A stretch of 12,731 nucleotides of DNA, taken from Planctomycetaceae bacterium (GTDB taxonomy: Bacteria > Planctomycetota > Planctomycetia > Planctomycetales > Planctomycetaceae). Positions 1-6,962 of the stretch are shown one piece after another. Below the pieces are notes generated by a model. The model made no database searches and was not told the origin of the DNA. It worked only from the letters and a program-made list of their open reading frames with translations. The stretch lies in contig CANJZR010000043.1 of NCBI GenBank assembly GCA_947479075.1, forward strand, positions 1-12,731, in the 5' to 3' direction. Both the position numbers and the translations under genes were made by a program. Numbering within the stretch: position 1 is the first letter of the stretch; each line of letters starts with the position of its first letter.

Positions 1-38
1 CTCACTCGACAAGTCCATCCCCTCACGAGAGAAACCGT

Positions 39-434
39 ATGTCGACCAATGATCCGATTCCACCCGTTTCCAAGGCAGCACTCTGGACGGGTCGCGTCCT
101 TTCGGTTTTGCCGTCACTTATGTTGGTCATGGCGGGGGTCATGATGTTTATGCAGCACCCGAAGGTTGTGGAGGACTCCGCGAAGTACGGGTATTCCGGG
201 ACATCGCTGCACTTCATCGGAGCTGCACTCCTCGTGAGTATCGTGCTGTATCTGATCCCCCGGACAGCGATTCTGGGGGCGATCTTGCTCACGGGCTATC
301 TGGGTGGCGCGGTCGCGACGCACGTGACGCACAGCGAGCCATGGTTCTTCCCGGTGATCTTCGGAGCTGTCCTCTGGCTGGGGCTGCTGCTGCGAGATCG
401 GAAGCTGCAGGCGATCTTTCCGTGGCGGAAGTAA
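39..434 (+). CDS. DoxX-like family membrane protein (DoxX_2 type)
   Basis: The product is 131 residues and almost entirely hydrophobic, with four predicted membrane segments at about residues 20-38, 55-73, 76-95 and 102-118. It ends in a short basic tail (RDRKLQAIFPWRK). The stretch YLIPRTAILGAILLTGYLGG followed by AVATHV at residues 71-96 is the characteristic core of the DoxX-like family (PF13564), and the length fits. Members are small inner-membrane proteins, distantly related to the DoxX/DoxD oxidoreductase subunits. Their substrate is mostly unknown, so no reaction is assigned. The ATG is preceded by a purine-rich GAGAGAAA stretch that can serve as a weak ribosome-binding site. The gene stands alone on this strand and converges on the cytochrome peroxidase gene 37 bases downstream. 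The family call is secure and the function is open. Confidence 0.85.
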   Translation: MSTNDPIPPVSKAALWTGRVLSVLPSLMLVMAGVMMFMQHPKVVEDSAKYGYSGTSLHFIGAALLVSIVLYLIPRTAILGAILLTGYLGGAVATHVTHSEPWFFPVIFGAVLWLGLLLRDRKLQAIFPWRK

Positions 435-435
435 T

Positions 436-450
436 CTCTCGCGGGGAGAG
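436..450. terminator. Small hairpin between two convergent genes
   Basis: The inverted repeat CTCTC / GAGAG with a five-base GCGGG loop lies 1 base after the DoxX-like stop codon and 21 bases beyond the end of the oppositely oriented peroxidase gene. Its position suits a bidirectional terminator. The stem is only five pairs and no T tract follows on either strand, so the assignment is weak. Confidence 0.25.
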
Positions 451-471
451 TCGTCAACGTCACCGAATCGC

Positions 472-1782
472 CTAGCGCTGCCCGGATGTGGTTCCCGGGA
501 TGACTCCGCGAAAACGCGAGACCCGGATCACCTCGCGGGCACTACGAAAGCGATCTTTGCGATCGGTGGTTTGAACAGACGCGGGAATCACTGGAACACG
601 AGGTTCGGACTTCTCGGCCGTGTAACCATCCGACAGCGTTTCCAGGAACGCAACAACATCGTCTTCTTCTGTATCAGTCAGCCCGAGGTTCCCGAGTTCA
701 TCGCGGTTCACGTTCTCGGCGACATCGGGATCACCGAAGTCATCGGGCCGTGAGTTGCGAATGTTGTAGAAGTGAACGACTTCCTTCAGGCTCTTGAAGT
801 GTCCGTTGTGCAGGAAGGCCTTCACGAACTCGGGGTCAGGTTTCTTCGCGACATTCCGCAACGTGGGGACCTTTACCTTACCGTTCTGTGAAACGTCTTG
901 AAGAACGTTGCCCAGCCCCAGGTCACGGAATTGAGCCCCTTCCGCATTCACCGTTCGAGGTGCCTGGTAGAACGGGTTCGAGGTGTTCTGCGGAACCCCG
1001 ACATTGACGTACGTAAAGTTCGTGAACAGTGGGGGCGAGCCATCTGCCCGGCGTTCGTGGGGATGACATGACGTGCAGTTCGCCCGCCCTGCAAAGAGCT
1101 TGAGTCCCCGTGCCTCTGCATCGGTGAGCTGCACTCGCCCCGCTAGATAAAGGTCGTACTTGGAATCGAACGAGTTCACTTCGCGCGATCTCTCGTAGGC
1201 GGCGATCGCCCGGGCGATCTGGTCGAAGGCCCGCGTCGCATCAGAACCAGCGAGGGTCTGACTCCCGTAGACCCGATCAAAGAGTGCTCGATAGTCAGCA
1301 TTCCGGACCTTGTCGACGACCTCAGCTGCGGAGGCATTGTTCATTTCGAGGGGATTCAGAAACGGTCCCTTGGCCTGCTCGACCAGATCGTCGACTCGCC
1401 CGTCCCAGAACTGGCCTCCGACATAGACAGCATCATGGGCGTTGTACGTGAGTTTCGGGCTGAACGAGGCATACGCCACAGTCGGCGGCTTGCGATTGCC
1501 GAATCGCTCTGGCGCAGCTCCGGGATAAACGCTGGTGCTCTCGTTGATTGCCGAATCGGGCCCCGTGAAGCCGACTTCGGGAGCATGACAGGACGCACAT
1601 GACTGCCCTGGCGGCGACGACAGATTGGTGTCGAAAAAGAGTTGCTTGCCCAGCTGTTCGACGGGAGAGAGTTCTCCCGCAGACAGCACGGTCAGGCCGC
1701 TCATCTCCACAGCCACCAGAATCAGCAGCCAGAGCCGAGGCCGTAAACGGTGAGCGAGTGTGGAGGTCAATAATCCAGACAA
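472..1782 (-). CDS. Di-heme cytochrome c peroxidase / MauG-family protein, secreted
   Basis: The product is 436 residues with two c-type heme sites: CASCH at residues 62-66 and CTSCH at 236-240. FWDGR lies at 125-129 and KVPTLRNVA, followed by FLHNGHFKSL, at about 304-331. This is the layout of the bacterial di-heme cytochrome c peroxidase/MauG superfamily. Members reduce hydrogen peroxide or carry out related oxidations outside the cytoplasmic membrane, fed by small electron donors. The N-terminus has basic residues, a hydrophobic run at about 13-34 and a likely signal peptidase site near VLSAG. I chose the TTG at 1782-1780 because a perfect AGGAGG sits five bases upstream. The frame stays open to another TTG at 1839, but no ribosome-binding site precedes it and the signal peptide would then be buried behind 19 extra residues. 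The true donor and substrate cannot be read from sequence. Confidence 0.88.
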   Translation of the reverse strand: MSGLLTSTLAHRLRPRLWLLILVAVEMSGLTVLSAGELSPVEQLGKQLFFDTNLSSPPGQSCASCHAPEVGFTGPDSAINESTSVYPGAAPERFGNRKPPTVAYASFSPKLTYNAHDAVYVGGQFWDGRVDDLVEQAKGPFLNPLEMNNASAAEVVDKVRNADYRALFDRVYGSQTLAGSDATRAFDQIARAIAAYERSREVNSFDSKYDLYLAGRVQLTDAEARGLKLFAGRANCTSCHPHERRADGSPPLFTNFTYVNVGVPQNTSNPFYQAPRTVNAEGAQFRDLGLGNVLQDVSQNGKVKVPTLRNVAKKPDPEFVKAFLHNGHFKSLKEVVHFYNIRNSRPDDFGDPDVAENVNRDELGNLGLTDTEEDDVVAFLETLSDGYTAEKSEPRVPVIPASVQTTDRKDRFRSAREVIRVSRFRGVIPGTTSGQR

Positions 1783-1787
1783 GATGA

Positions 1788-1793
1788 CCTCCT
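1788..1793 (-). promoter_or_regulatory. Shine-Dalgarno AGGAGG fixing a TTG start
   Basis: Read on the minus strand, a full AGGAGG is followed by five bases and then TTG. It is the best ribosome-binding site in the window and decides the start of the di-heme peroxidase in favour of the internal TTG rather than the one 57 bases upstream. Confidence 0.7.
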
Positions 1794-2009
1794 GTTGCGA
1801 CGACCTGAGACACCGTGATCGCCGCAGCTTGGCAAACAATTGAGGTATCTAAGCAAAACCCCATCGGCGGGCAATCGGGAGTGTCCACAGTGGTAAAGGC
1901 ATCGGCAAAGAGTGCTGCTCCAGCTTCGTTTCTCCTGGAGTGATTAATGCTCTGAGAGGAACCACACTCACGATATCATGCAGGAAATCGATTCATCTGG
2001 AGTGCAGAC

Positions 2010-2906
2010 ATGACGCAGCGTTCGCCAGTTCGCATTCACACACGTGAGCAACTTCTCAATCACAGCGGGCTCGATCCATTCTTGGCGGAATTCGTTACAG
2101 GAATCGCTGATGAGGCGACTCAACTGATCTACCTCGATCTTCAAGAGGGCGTCGACCAACTGGTCGTGGCCTCTCAGGATGCGGATGGTGTGGTGACATT
2201 GATCCCCTCCCCCTGTTTTCACGGAGTCCCTCGCGAGCACCGGCAGTCTTTGTGGGAGGCCTCGATTCAATGGGCGAAATCCCAAGGAGCAAGAGCGGTT
2301 GATATCTACGGCCCCGCAGAAGAGAGAGAACGTGACATACTTGCCGAGCTAGGATTTCCCATCACCACATATATTCTCCCAATAGGACGAGAGACGCTCG
2401 TTGGATATGTCCCCGACGACCAGCCGGATATCGCGATTCGACAGGCCTTCGTCGAATCAGACCACTCCCAGTTGTGCGATCTGATCGCCATGACTCTGAC
2501 GCAGTCACTCGACCTTCCGGAGTCGATTCCACTTCGCCGACCGGAAGGTCTTCTTCAGAGTTGGATAGAAAACCGAACACACGAAGAGACCGTCATCTTA
2601 GTCGCCGAAACGAACAGCGAGGCAAAAGGAATCGTTGTCGCCACGCCAGAACAATATGATGACGAACTCGCCGGATATCGCATCCACTACCTGGGAGTGG
2701 CGGAACACCACCGCAAAAAAGGCTGGGCAACGCGGCTATTGAAAGCCCTTTTCCGACTGGCACGCGAGAGGCAAATCGAACGATTTGCCACAAATGTCGA
2801 CCAGAGAAACCTGCCCGCCATCCAACTCTACGAGCGAATGGGATTTCGCGTGTTTGAGGAGCTCCGATACCCCATCGTTTTTCAACGGCTGGAACAGACC
2901 ACCTGA
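2010..2906 (+). CDS. Tandem GNAT-fold N-acetyltransferase
   Basis: The product is 298 residues. The C-terminal half is a clear GNAT domain. Motif A, the acetyl-CoA pyrophosphate loop, is LGVAEHHRKKGWATRLLKAL at 228-247 with the R-x-x-G-x-A signature (RKKGWA, 235-240). Motif B is NVDQRNLPAIQLYERMGFR at 262-280. The N-terminal half (about 1-130) shows a weak GNAT-like ending (SLWEASIQWAKSQGARAVDIYG then ILAELGF) without the CoA loop, so it is probably a degenerate second GNAT fold. The substrate is unknown, since GNATs acetylate amines of many kinds. The ATG has GGAG seven bases upstream. The gene diverges from the peroxidase and converges on DUF1501 with a 15-base gap, so it appears to be its own unit. 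It is somewhat less GC rich than its neighbours. Confidence 0.85.
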   Translation: MTQRSPVRIHTREQLLNHSGLDPFLAEFVTGIADEATQLIYLDLQEGVDQLVVASQDADGVVTLIPSPCFHGVPREHRQSLWEASIQWAKSQGARAVDIYGPAEERERDILAELGFPITTYILPIGRETLVGYVPDDQPDIAIRQAFVESDHSQLCDLIAMTLTQSLDLPESIPLRRPEGLLQSWIENRTHEETVILVAETNSEAKGIVVATPEQYDDELAGYRIHYLGVAEHHRKKGWATRLLKALFRLARERQIERFATNVDQRNLPAIQLYERMGFRVFEELRYPIVFQRLEQTT

Positions 2907-2921
2907 AGCGGCCCGCCGTGA

Positions 2922-4394
2922 CTACGACAGAATGCCCTTTACGACCTTGCCATGGATGTCGGTCAGCCGGAAGTCGCGGCCTTGGAATTTGTAGGTCAGC
3001 TTCTCGTGGTTGACGCCCATGCAGTGCAGGATGGTGGCGTTCAGGTCGTGGATGTGGACGGGGTTCTCGACGACGTTGTAGCTGAAGTCGTCGGTCTCGC
3101 CGTAGGTCAGGCCGCGTTTGATTCCGCCGCCGGCCATCCACATTGTGAAGTTTCGCGGGTGGTGGTCGCGTCCGTAGTTCTCGGGGGTCAGCGTTCCCTG
3201 GCTGTAGACGGTGCGTCCGAACTCACCACCCCAGACCACGAGGGTATCGTCGAGCATGCCCAGCCGCTTGAGGTCCTTGATGAGGGCGGCACTCGGCTGG
3301 TCCGCCAGTGGAGCCAGGCCACGAATGTTACCGGGCAGGTTGCCGTGGTGGTCCCAGCCACGGAGGAAGACTTGAGTGAACGGCACGCCGCGTTCCGCCA
3401 GACGGCGAGCCAGCAGGCAATTGTAGGCAAACGTTCCGGGGTTCGTGACATCGGGACCGTACATCTCCAGGACCGACTTCGGCTCGTTGGAAATGTCGAC
3501 CAGCTCGGGCACCGAGGTTTGCATCTTGTACGCCATTTCGTACTGCGCGATGCGGCTGGTGATTTCGGGATCGCCCATGGCCTCGAAGCGTTGCTGATTA
3601 AGTGCAGCCAGGCCATCGAGCATCTTGCGGCGCGTCGACTTGTCGACCCCAGCTGGGTCGGTCAGGTACAGCACCGGGTCGCCGGATGAACGCAGGGCGA
3701 CTCCCTGATGCTTCGTCGGCAGGAAGCCCGAGCCCCACAACCTCGAGAAGAGAGCCTGTGGCATCGCTCCCGTCCCCAGTCGAGAGACGAGTACGACGAA
3801 TGAGGGCAGATCCTTATTCGGACTGCCGAGTCCATACGAAGTCCATGCCCCCATGCTGGGACGACCGGGAATCTGGCTGCCCGTCTGGATATAGGTGATC
3901 GCCGGGTCGTGGTTAATGGCCTCGGTATTCACGGTCTTCACGATCGTGATGTCGTCGACGATCGAGGAAATATGCGGGAGCAACTCGCTGACCCACGATC
4001 CACACTGGCCATGCTGAGCGAACTTGAAGATCGACGGGGCACAGGGGAACCGCGTCTGCCCCGAAGTCATCGTGGTGATCCTCTGGCCGTTGCGGACACT
4101 CTCCGGCAGATCCTTGTCAAAGAACTCCGCCAGCTTCGGCTTATAGTCGTAGAGGTCCAGCTGGGAGGGAGCATCTGCCATGAACAGCCAGATCACCCGC
4201 TTGGCGGTCGGCTTGTGATGCAGCTGAGGAAGTGCACCCAGCGAGGCCAGTTCAGGCGGGACGGATGATGTCCCCTCGCCGAACAGATGCGGCGACATGC
4301 AGTTGGCCAGAGCCGCAGCTCCCAATCCGCACGCCGACCGGTTGAAGAAGTGCCGACGCGTGTGCGAGAGGAAGTGGTCTTGAATCGGGTGCAT
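2922..4394 (-). CDS. DUF1501 domain-containing protein, Tat-exported
   Basis: The product is 490 residues. It begins with a twin-arginine export motif (TRRHFF, residues 12-17) and a short hydrophobic stretch ACGLGAAALA. It then shows the planctomycete DUF1501 (PF07394) landmarks: MADAPSQLDLYDYKPKL near 72-88, GGEFGRT at about 389-395, GRDHHPRNF at about 408-416, and a C-terminus containing HDLNATILHCMG and KLTYKFQGRDFRLTD. DUF1501 belongs to the alkaline-phosphatase/sulfatase-like fold. Planctomycete genomes carry many copies, usually paired with a DUF1549/DUF1553 cytochrome-type protein, and the biochemical role is unknown. Here the upstream neighbour on the same strand is ribBA, 268 bases away, so the usual partner is absent. 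The ATG at 4394 has GAGGG nine bases upstream. Family call is firm and function is unassigned. Confidence 0.92.
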   Translation of the reverse strand: MHPIQDHFLSHTRRHFFNRSACGLGAAALANCMSPHLFGEGTSSVPPELASLGALPQLHHKPTAKRVIWLFMADAPSQLDLYDYKPKLAEFFDKDLPESVRNGQRITTMTSGQTRFPCAPSIFKFAQHGQCGSWVSELLPHISSIVDDITIVKTVNTEAINHDPAITYIQTGSQIPGRPSMGAWTSYGLGSPNKDLPSFVVLVSRLGTGAMPQALFSRLWGSGFLPTKHQGVALRSSGDPVLYLTDPAGVDKSTRRKMLDGLAALNQQRFEAMGDPEITSRIAQYEMAYKMQTSVPELVDISNEPKSVLEMYGPDVTNPGTFAYNCLLARRLAERGVPFTQVFLRGWDHHGNLPGNIRGLAPLADQPSAALIKDLKRLGMLDDTLVVWGGEFGRTVYSQGTLTPENYGRDHHPRNFTMWMAGGGIKRGLTYGETDDFSYNVVENPVHIHDLNATILHCMGVNHEKLTYKFQGRDFRLTDIHGKVVKGILS

Positions 4395-4525
4395 CGCAGT
4401 ATCCCTCGGGAAAGATCAACAACCACTAATGTATCGCGAGTCAGAAGGGTTGGGAATTGGAGTGGCCTCCCAACTCCGACGTCACGCTCGACTGTCGATG
4501 GGGATTTTGGCCCCCCTCACCCCGG

Positions 4526-4583
4526 CCCTCTCCTCCACAACGGGGGTCGACTCCGAGAGATGAATCCGTTGTGGGGGAGAGGG
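4526..4583. repeat. Imperfect inverted repeat, REP-like, between ribBA and DUF1501
   Basis: An 18-base arm at 4526-4543 (CCCTCTCCTCCACAACGG) pairs with 4566-4583 around a 22-base loop. The only non-Watson-Crick position is a G-T pair. The flanks CCCCTCACCCCGG and GGGAGAGGAG continue the theme seen in many bacterial extragenic palindromes. It lies downstream of ribBA and could stop or protect its transcript, but no T tract follows on the minus strand, so a dispersed repeat is the more likely reading. The rest of the 268-base spacer holds no gene. Confidence 0.6.
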
Positions 4584-4624
4584 AGAGGAGATTTCCACCA
4601 AACGACGAATCCACCGCTGGTCTC

Positions 4625-4662
4625 TGGCTCTAGGCCCTGGCCCCTCAGCCCTGGGCCCTCCC
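4625..4662. repeat. Low-complexity CCCTGG/GGCCCCT-rich spacer
   Basis: Just downstream of the ribBA stop codon the spacer contains two imperfect copies of a CCCTGG-plus-CCCT unit in quick succession (CCCTGGCCCCT, then CCCTGGGCCCT). It looks like degenerate tandem filler. No coding or regulatory role can be shown. Confidence 0.35.
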
Positions 4663-5892
4663 CTACCTCTTCTTCAGCTCCGGCAGGATGTGTCCCATCT
4701 TGTCTCGCTTGGCTTCCATGTACTTTTCGTTCAGCGGCTGGGGCGGGGCAACGATCGGGACTTGTTCGACGACTTTCAGGTCGAGCCAGCTGGCGAAGGC
4801 TTCGGTCTTTTTGGGATTGTTGGTCAGGATGCGGACTTTGGTCAGTCCGAGGTCCTTCAGGATCTGCAGCCCAACCATATAGTCGCGGAGATCGGCCTTG
4901 AAACCGAGCCGGTGGTTGGCCTCAACAGTGTCGAGCCCCTGGTCCTGCAGCTGGTACGCCTTGAGCTTGGAGACCAGACCGATGCCGCGGCCTTCCTGTG
5001 GGAGATATACCACCGCTCCGGCCCCTTCGCGGCAGATCATTTCGATCGCCATGTGCAGTTGCTCGCCGCAGTCGCAACGCAGCGATCCGAGGATGTCCCC
5101 GGTGAAACAGGAGGAGTGCATCCGCACCAAAGGGGCATCGACCGAGGTGAGGTCACCCCAGACGATCGCCAAAGGCTCCTGCTCTTCATGATCAACATGG
5201 TAAGCAATGAATTTCGGCGTGCCGTACGCTCCGGTCGGCATGTCGACTTCAACTTCGCGGCGAATGAGGCGTTCCCGGACCCGGCGGAACTGAATGATGT
5301 CGGCGATCGAGATGATGGGGATGTCATACTGCTTTGACATCTCCTGCAGCTCGTCAAGGTCGGCCATGCCGGAGTGGTGACGGCTGCAGATTTCGATCAG
5401 GCAGCCCACCGGCGTCAGGCCCGCCATCTTGAGGAGATCCACGGTCGCCTCAGTGTGGCCAGCTCGGCGCAGTACTCCCCCTTCCCGGGCGAGCAGCGGG
5501 TTGATGTGGCCGGGACGCACAAAATCTGCCGATTTCGATTGGCCGTCGGCCAAGGCCCGCAGCGTGACAGTGCGGTTCTGAGCACTGACTCCTGTTCCGG
5601 CATCACGATGATCGACCGGGATCAGAAACGGGGTCTGGTGCGGCGAGGTGTTGGAGTCGGGGTTGACCAGCGGAGTCAGCTGGAGACGCTGGGCGTAATC
5701 CTGAGTCAGGGGGGCGCAAAGAACGCCAGCTCCCTGCCGCAGCATAAAGTCGACACTTTCCGGAGTGATCGACTCCGCAGCTGCGATCAGATCCCCCTCG
5801 TTCTCCCGCTCCTGTGCATCGAGCACGATGACGAGTTTGCCGAGCCGCAGGGCTTCGAGGGCGGCTTCGATCTGCTGCATAGTAGCGGGCAT
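4663..5892 (-). CDS. ribBA: Bifunctional DHBP synthase / GTP cyclohydrolase II
   Basis: The product is 409 residues, the usual size of RibBA. The N-terminal domain (about 1-210) converts ribulose 5-phosphate to 3,4-dihydroxy-2-butanone 4-phosphate. It has RENEGD at 29-34, RPGHINPL at 126-133, GHTEA at 145-149 and Glu167, spaced as in known enzymes. The C-terminal domain (about 211-400) opens GTP in the first step of riboflavin synthesis. Its zinc cysteines are Cys262, Cys273 and Cys275 (SCFTGD, then RCDCGEQ), with the QEGRGIGL loop at 299-306. The loop after Glu167, normally close to NEDGTMAR, is replaced by CSRHHSGMAD, which is unusual. The ATG at 5892 lacks a clear Shine-Dalgarno, and a second ATG lies four codons inside. 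A strong hairpin precedes the gene, but I could not see a conserved FMN riboswitch. No other rib gene is nearby. Confidence 0.95.
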   Translation of the reverse strand: MPATMQQIEAALEALRLGKLVIVLDAQERENEGDLIAAAESITPESVDFMLRQGAGVLCAPLTQDYAQRLQLTPLVNPDSNTSPHQTPFLIPVDHRDAGTGVSAQNRTVTLRALADGQSKSADFVRPGHINPLLAREGGVLRRAGHTEATVDLLKMAGLTPVGCLIEICSRHHSGMADLDELQEMSKQYDIPIISIADIIQFRRVRERLIRREVEVDMPTGAYGTPKFIAYHVDHEEQEPLAIVWGDLTSVDAPLVRMHSSCFTGDILGSLRCDCGEQLHMAIEMICREGAGAVVYLPQEGRGIGLVSKLKAYQLQDQGLDTVEANHRLGFKADLRDYMVGLQILKDLGLTKVRILTNNPKKTEAFASWLDLKVVEQVPIVAPPQPLNEKYMEAKRDKMGHILPELKKR

Positions 5893-5939
5893 GGCAGGAC
5901 GATTGAGGAAAAGCTGTGGCGGGAATTGGTCGAGCGAGT

Positions 5940-5967
5940 TTTCGGTTGCCCCTCAGGGGCACCGAAA
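5940..5967 (-). promoter_or_regulatory. Strong hairpin in the ribBA upstream region
   Basis: A 12-pair stem (TTT-CGGT-GCCCC against GGGGC-ACCG-AAA) closes on a three-base loop with one bulged T. It is centred about 60 bases before the ribBA start. It could be a leader structure, an attenuator-type element or a terminator of an unseen transcript. No T tract follows on either strand, so an intrinsic terminator is unlikely. Confidence 0.45.
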
Positions 5968-6250
5968 GAACTTCTCTCTATATAGAAGTGTAGCTCAGGC
6001 CACCCCCCGGGACACCCCGGAGGGAGTCTGGCCGGGCGGGCAGTCGCACCCGAGGGGTGATTCCCCTGCTTTTCCCGAACTGCAGGACTCTTCGTCACGC
6101 TTCACTCCAATCGCAAGGTCCCCACAACTGTCGGGCAAATTTCGAACGGAGTTTGGTTGAGTTCGCAGACGCTGCCGTCTGGCCTCCCGGGATGGAATCC
6201 ACCGGCAAAATTGGACCGGACTGGGCTGGTCAATTTGAGCAGGCGAATTC

Positions 6251-6263
6251 TGCTGAATCAGCA
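6251..6263. promoter_or_regulatory. Perfect 13-base palindrome, operator candidate
   Basis: TGCTGA-A-TCAGCA is a perfect dyad around a single central base. Such short dyads without a loop suit binding of a dimeric regulator better than an RNA hairpin. The heptamer ATTTGAG occurs on both sides. The dyad lies about 180 bases before the small membrane protein and 360 bases before ribBA, so its target is unclear. Confidence 0.25.
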
Positions 6264-6362
6264 TTTGAGTCCAACACGTCCCGGACGGCAAAGATCGCCT
6301 GAACGGCATGAACGGCCGGAGTTTACGGGACGAGATTACCGACGGAATTTGTCATTTACTCC

Positions 6363-6391
6363 TTGAGGAGTCCGCGCACTCAACAAATAAT
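6363..6391 (+). promoter_or_regulatory. Candidate sigma-70-type promoter
   Basis: TTGAGG (6363-6368) and AATAAT (6386-6391, five of six matches to TATAAT) are separated by 17 bases. The -10 box ends about 40 bases before the preferred start of the small membrane protein at 6434. The -35 box is only a partial match, and promoter consensus in planctomycetes is loosely defined. Confidence 0.3.
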
Positions 6392-6433
6392 ACAAGAGTG
6401 AACGGGGTCATCGGGTCGAGTCCGAGGCGGATC

Positions 6434-6808
6434 ATGCGATATTTGCTTGGAGCTGTGAATGAATTAAGCCGTCAGGACAAAATGTCCCTCATGATTTGGG
6501 GTATTGGCGTAGCATTTGCGATAGTTGTTCTGGCATGGATCTCACTCAAAATTCGTTCTCTGTTTCTGGAAGATGAGGGTCCTACCGGTGAGTTGGGTAA
6601 TTTCCTCGGACAGTTGCGTGAATCGCAATCGGAGGGTGTCCTTACGCCGGAAGAATACCGATCCATTCAGCGTCGGTTGTTGGAAAAGCAACTGCTGGCA
6701 GGAGATAGCACTCGACAACCGGGTGCGACTCCGGCCAAAACTGCCGGTCCAAACAACCTGACACCACCTGTTCCGTATCATGACGATGCAGATGATCATT
6801 CTCCGTAA
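6434..6808 (+). CDS. Small single-pass membrane protein with SHOCT-like C-terminus
   Basis: From the ATG at 6434 the product is 124 residues. One membrane helix (MSLMIWGIGVAFAIVVLAWI, about residues 17-36) is followed by a cytoplasmic segment. A helical motif then follows (LGQLRESQSEGVLTPEEYRSIQRRLLEKQL, about 56-85) whose pattern, leucine-rich helix, G-x-L-[ST]-x-E-E-[FY], then a second helix, is that of SHOCT-like oligomerisation tails. The last 35 residues are proline and acid rich and look disordered. The function is unknown. GAGG lies six bases before this ATG. A longer frame back to 6308 encodes nothing recognisable, and an ATG at 6482 (AGGA upstream) would start right at the helix and is a serious alternative. 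The gene is less GC rich than clpX, which follows 154 bases downstream. Confidence 0.65.
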   Translation: MRYLLGAVNELSRQDKMSLMIWGIGVAFAIVVLAWISLKIRSLFLEDEGPTGELGNFLGQLRESQSEGVLTPEEYRSIQRRLLEKQLLAGDSTRQPGATPAKTAGPNNLTPPVPYHDDADDHSP

Positions 6809-6962
6809 GCCGATTCAGGGAGGCGGCAGCGGAACAGTTCGAGTCGACCTCGGACGTACATCGTCACGAAGCGAATGATCCCCAGATCAGGAACCTGGGC
6901 CTCATTCACTCCAGCTTCACGAGGTTTGCCGACGATTCGATCGACAACTGAGAAGGAAAACC

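Larger units (their letters stand above)
5893..6433. other. Gene-poor divergent spacer between ribBA and the small membrane protein
   Basis: This stretch of about 540 bases separates two divergently transcribed genes. No frame in it gives a protein I can recognise, and the short open frames lack ribosome-binding sites and domain signals. It holds the ribBA-side hairpin (5940-5967), a six-pair hairpin ACTTCT/AGAAGT (5970-5989) with ATATAG in its loop region, a five-pair CACCC/GGGTG hairpin (6047-6059), a 13-base palindrome (6251-6263) and a candidate promoter (6363-6391). A leader RNA or small RNA could fit here, but nothing identifies one. Confidence 0.5.

Noticed and set aside
2952..3689. 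Long open frame of 245 codons antisense to the DUF1501 gene
   Set aside because: It is the mirror of a well-supported conserved protein on the other strand. Its translation has no recognisable domain and arises from GC-rich codon usage.
4690..5337. 215-codon open frame antisense to ribBA
   Set aside because: Shadow of ribBA. The translation resembles no known family.
5893..6010. FMN riboswitch upstream of ribBA
   Set aside because: I looked for the conserved FMN-riboswitch core on the minus strand and found only simple hairpins. A covariance search would be decisive.
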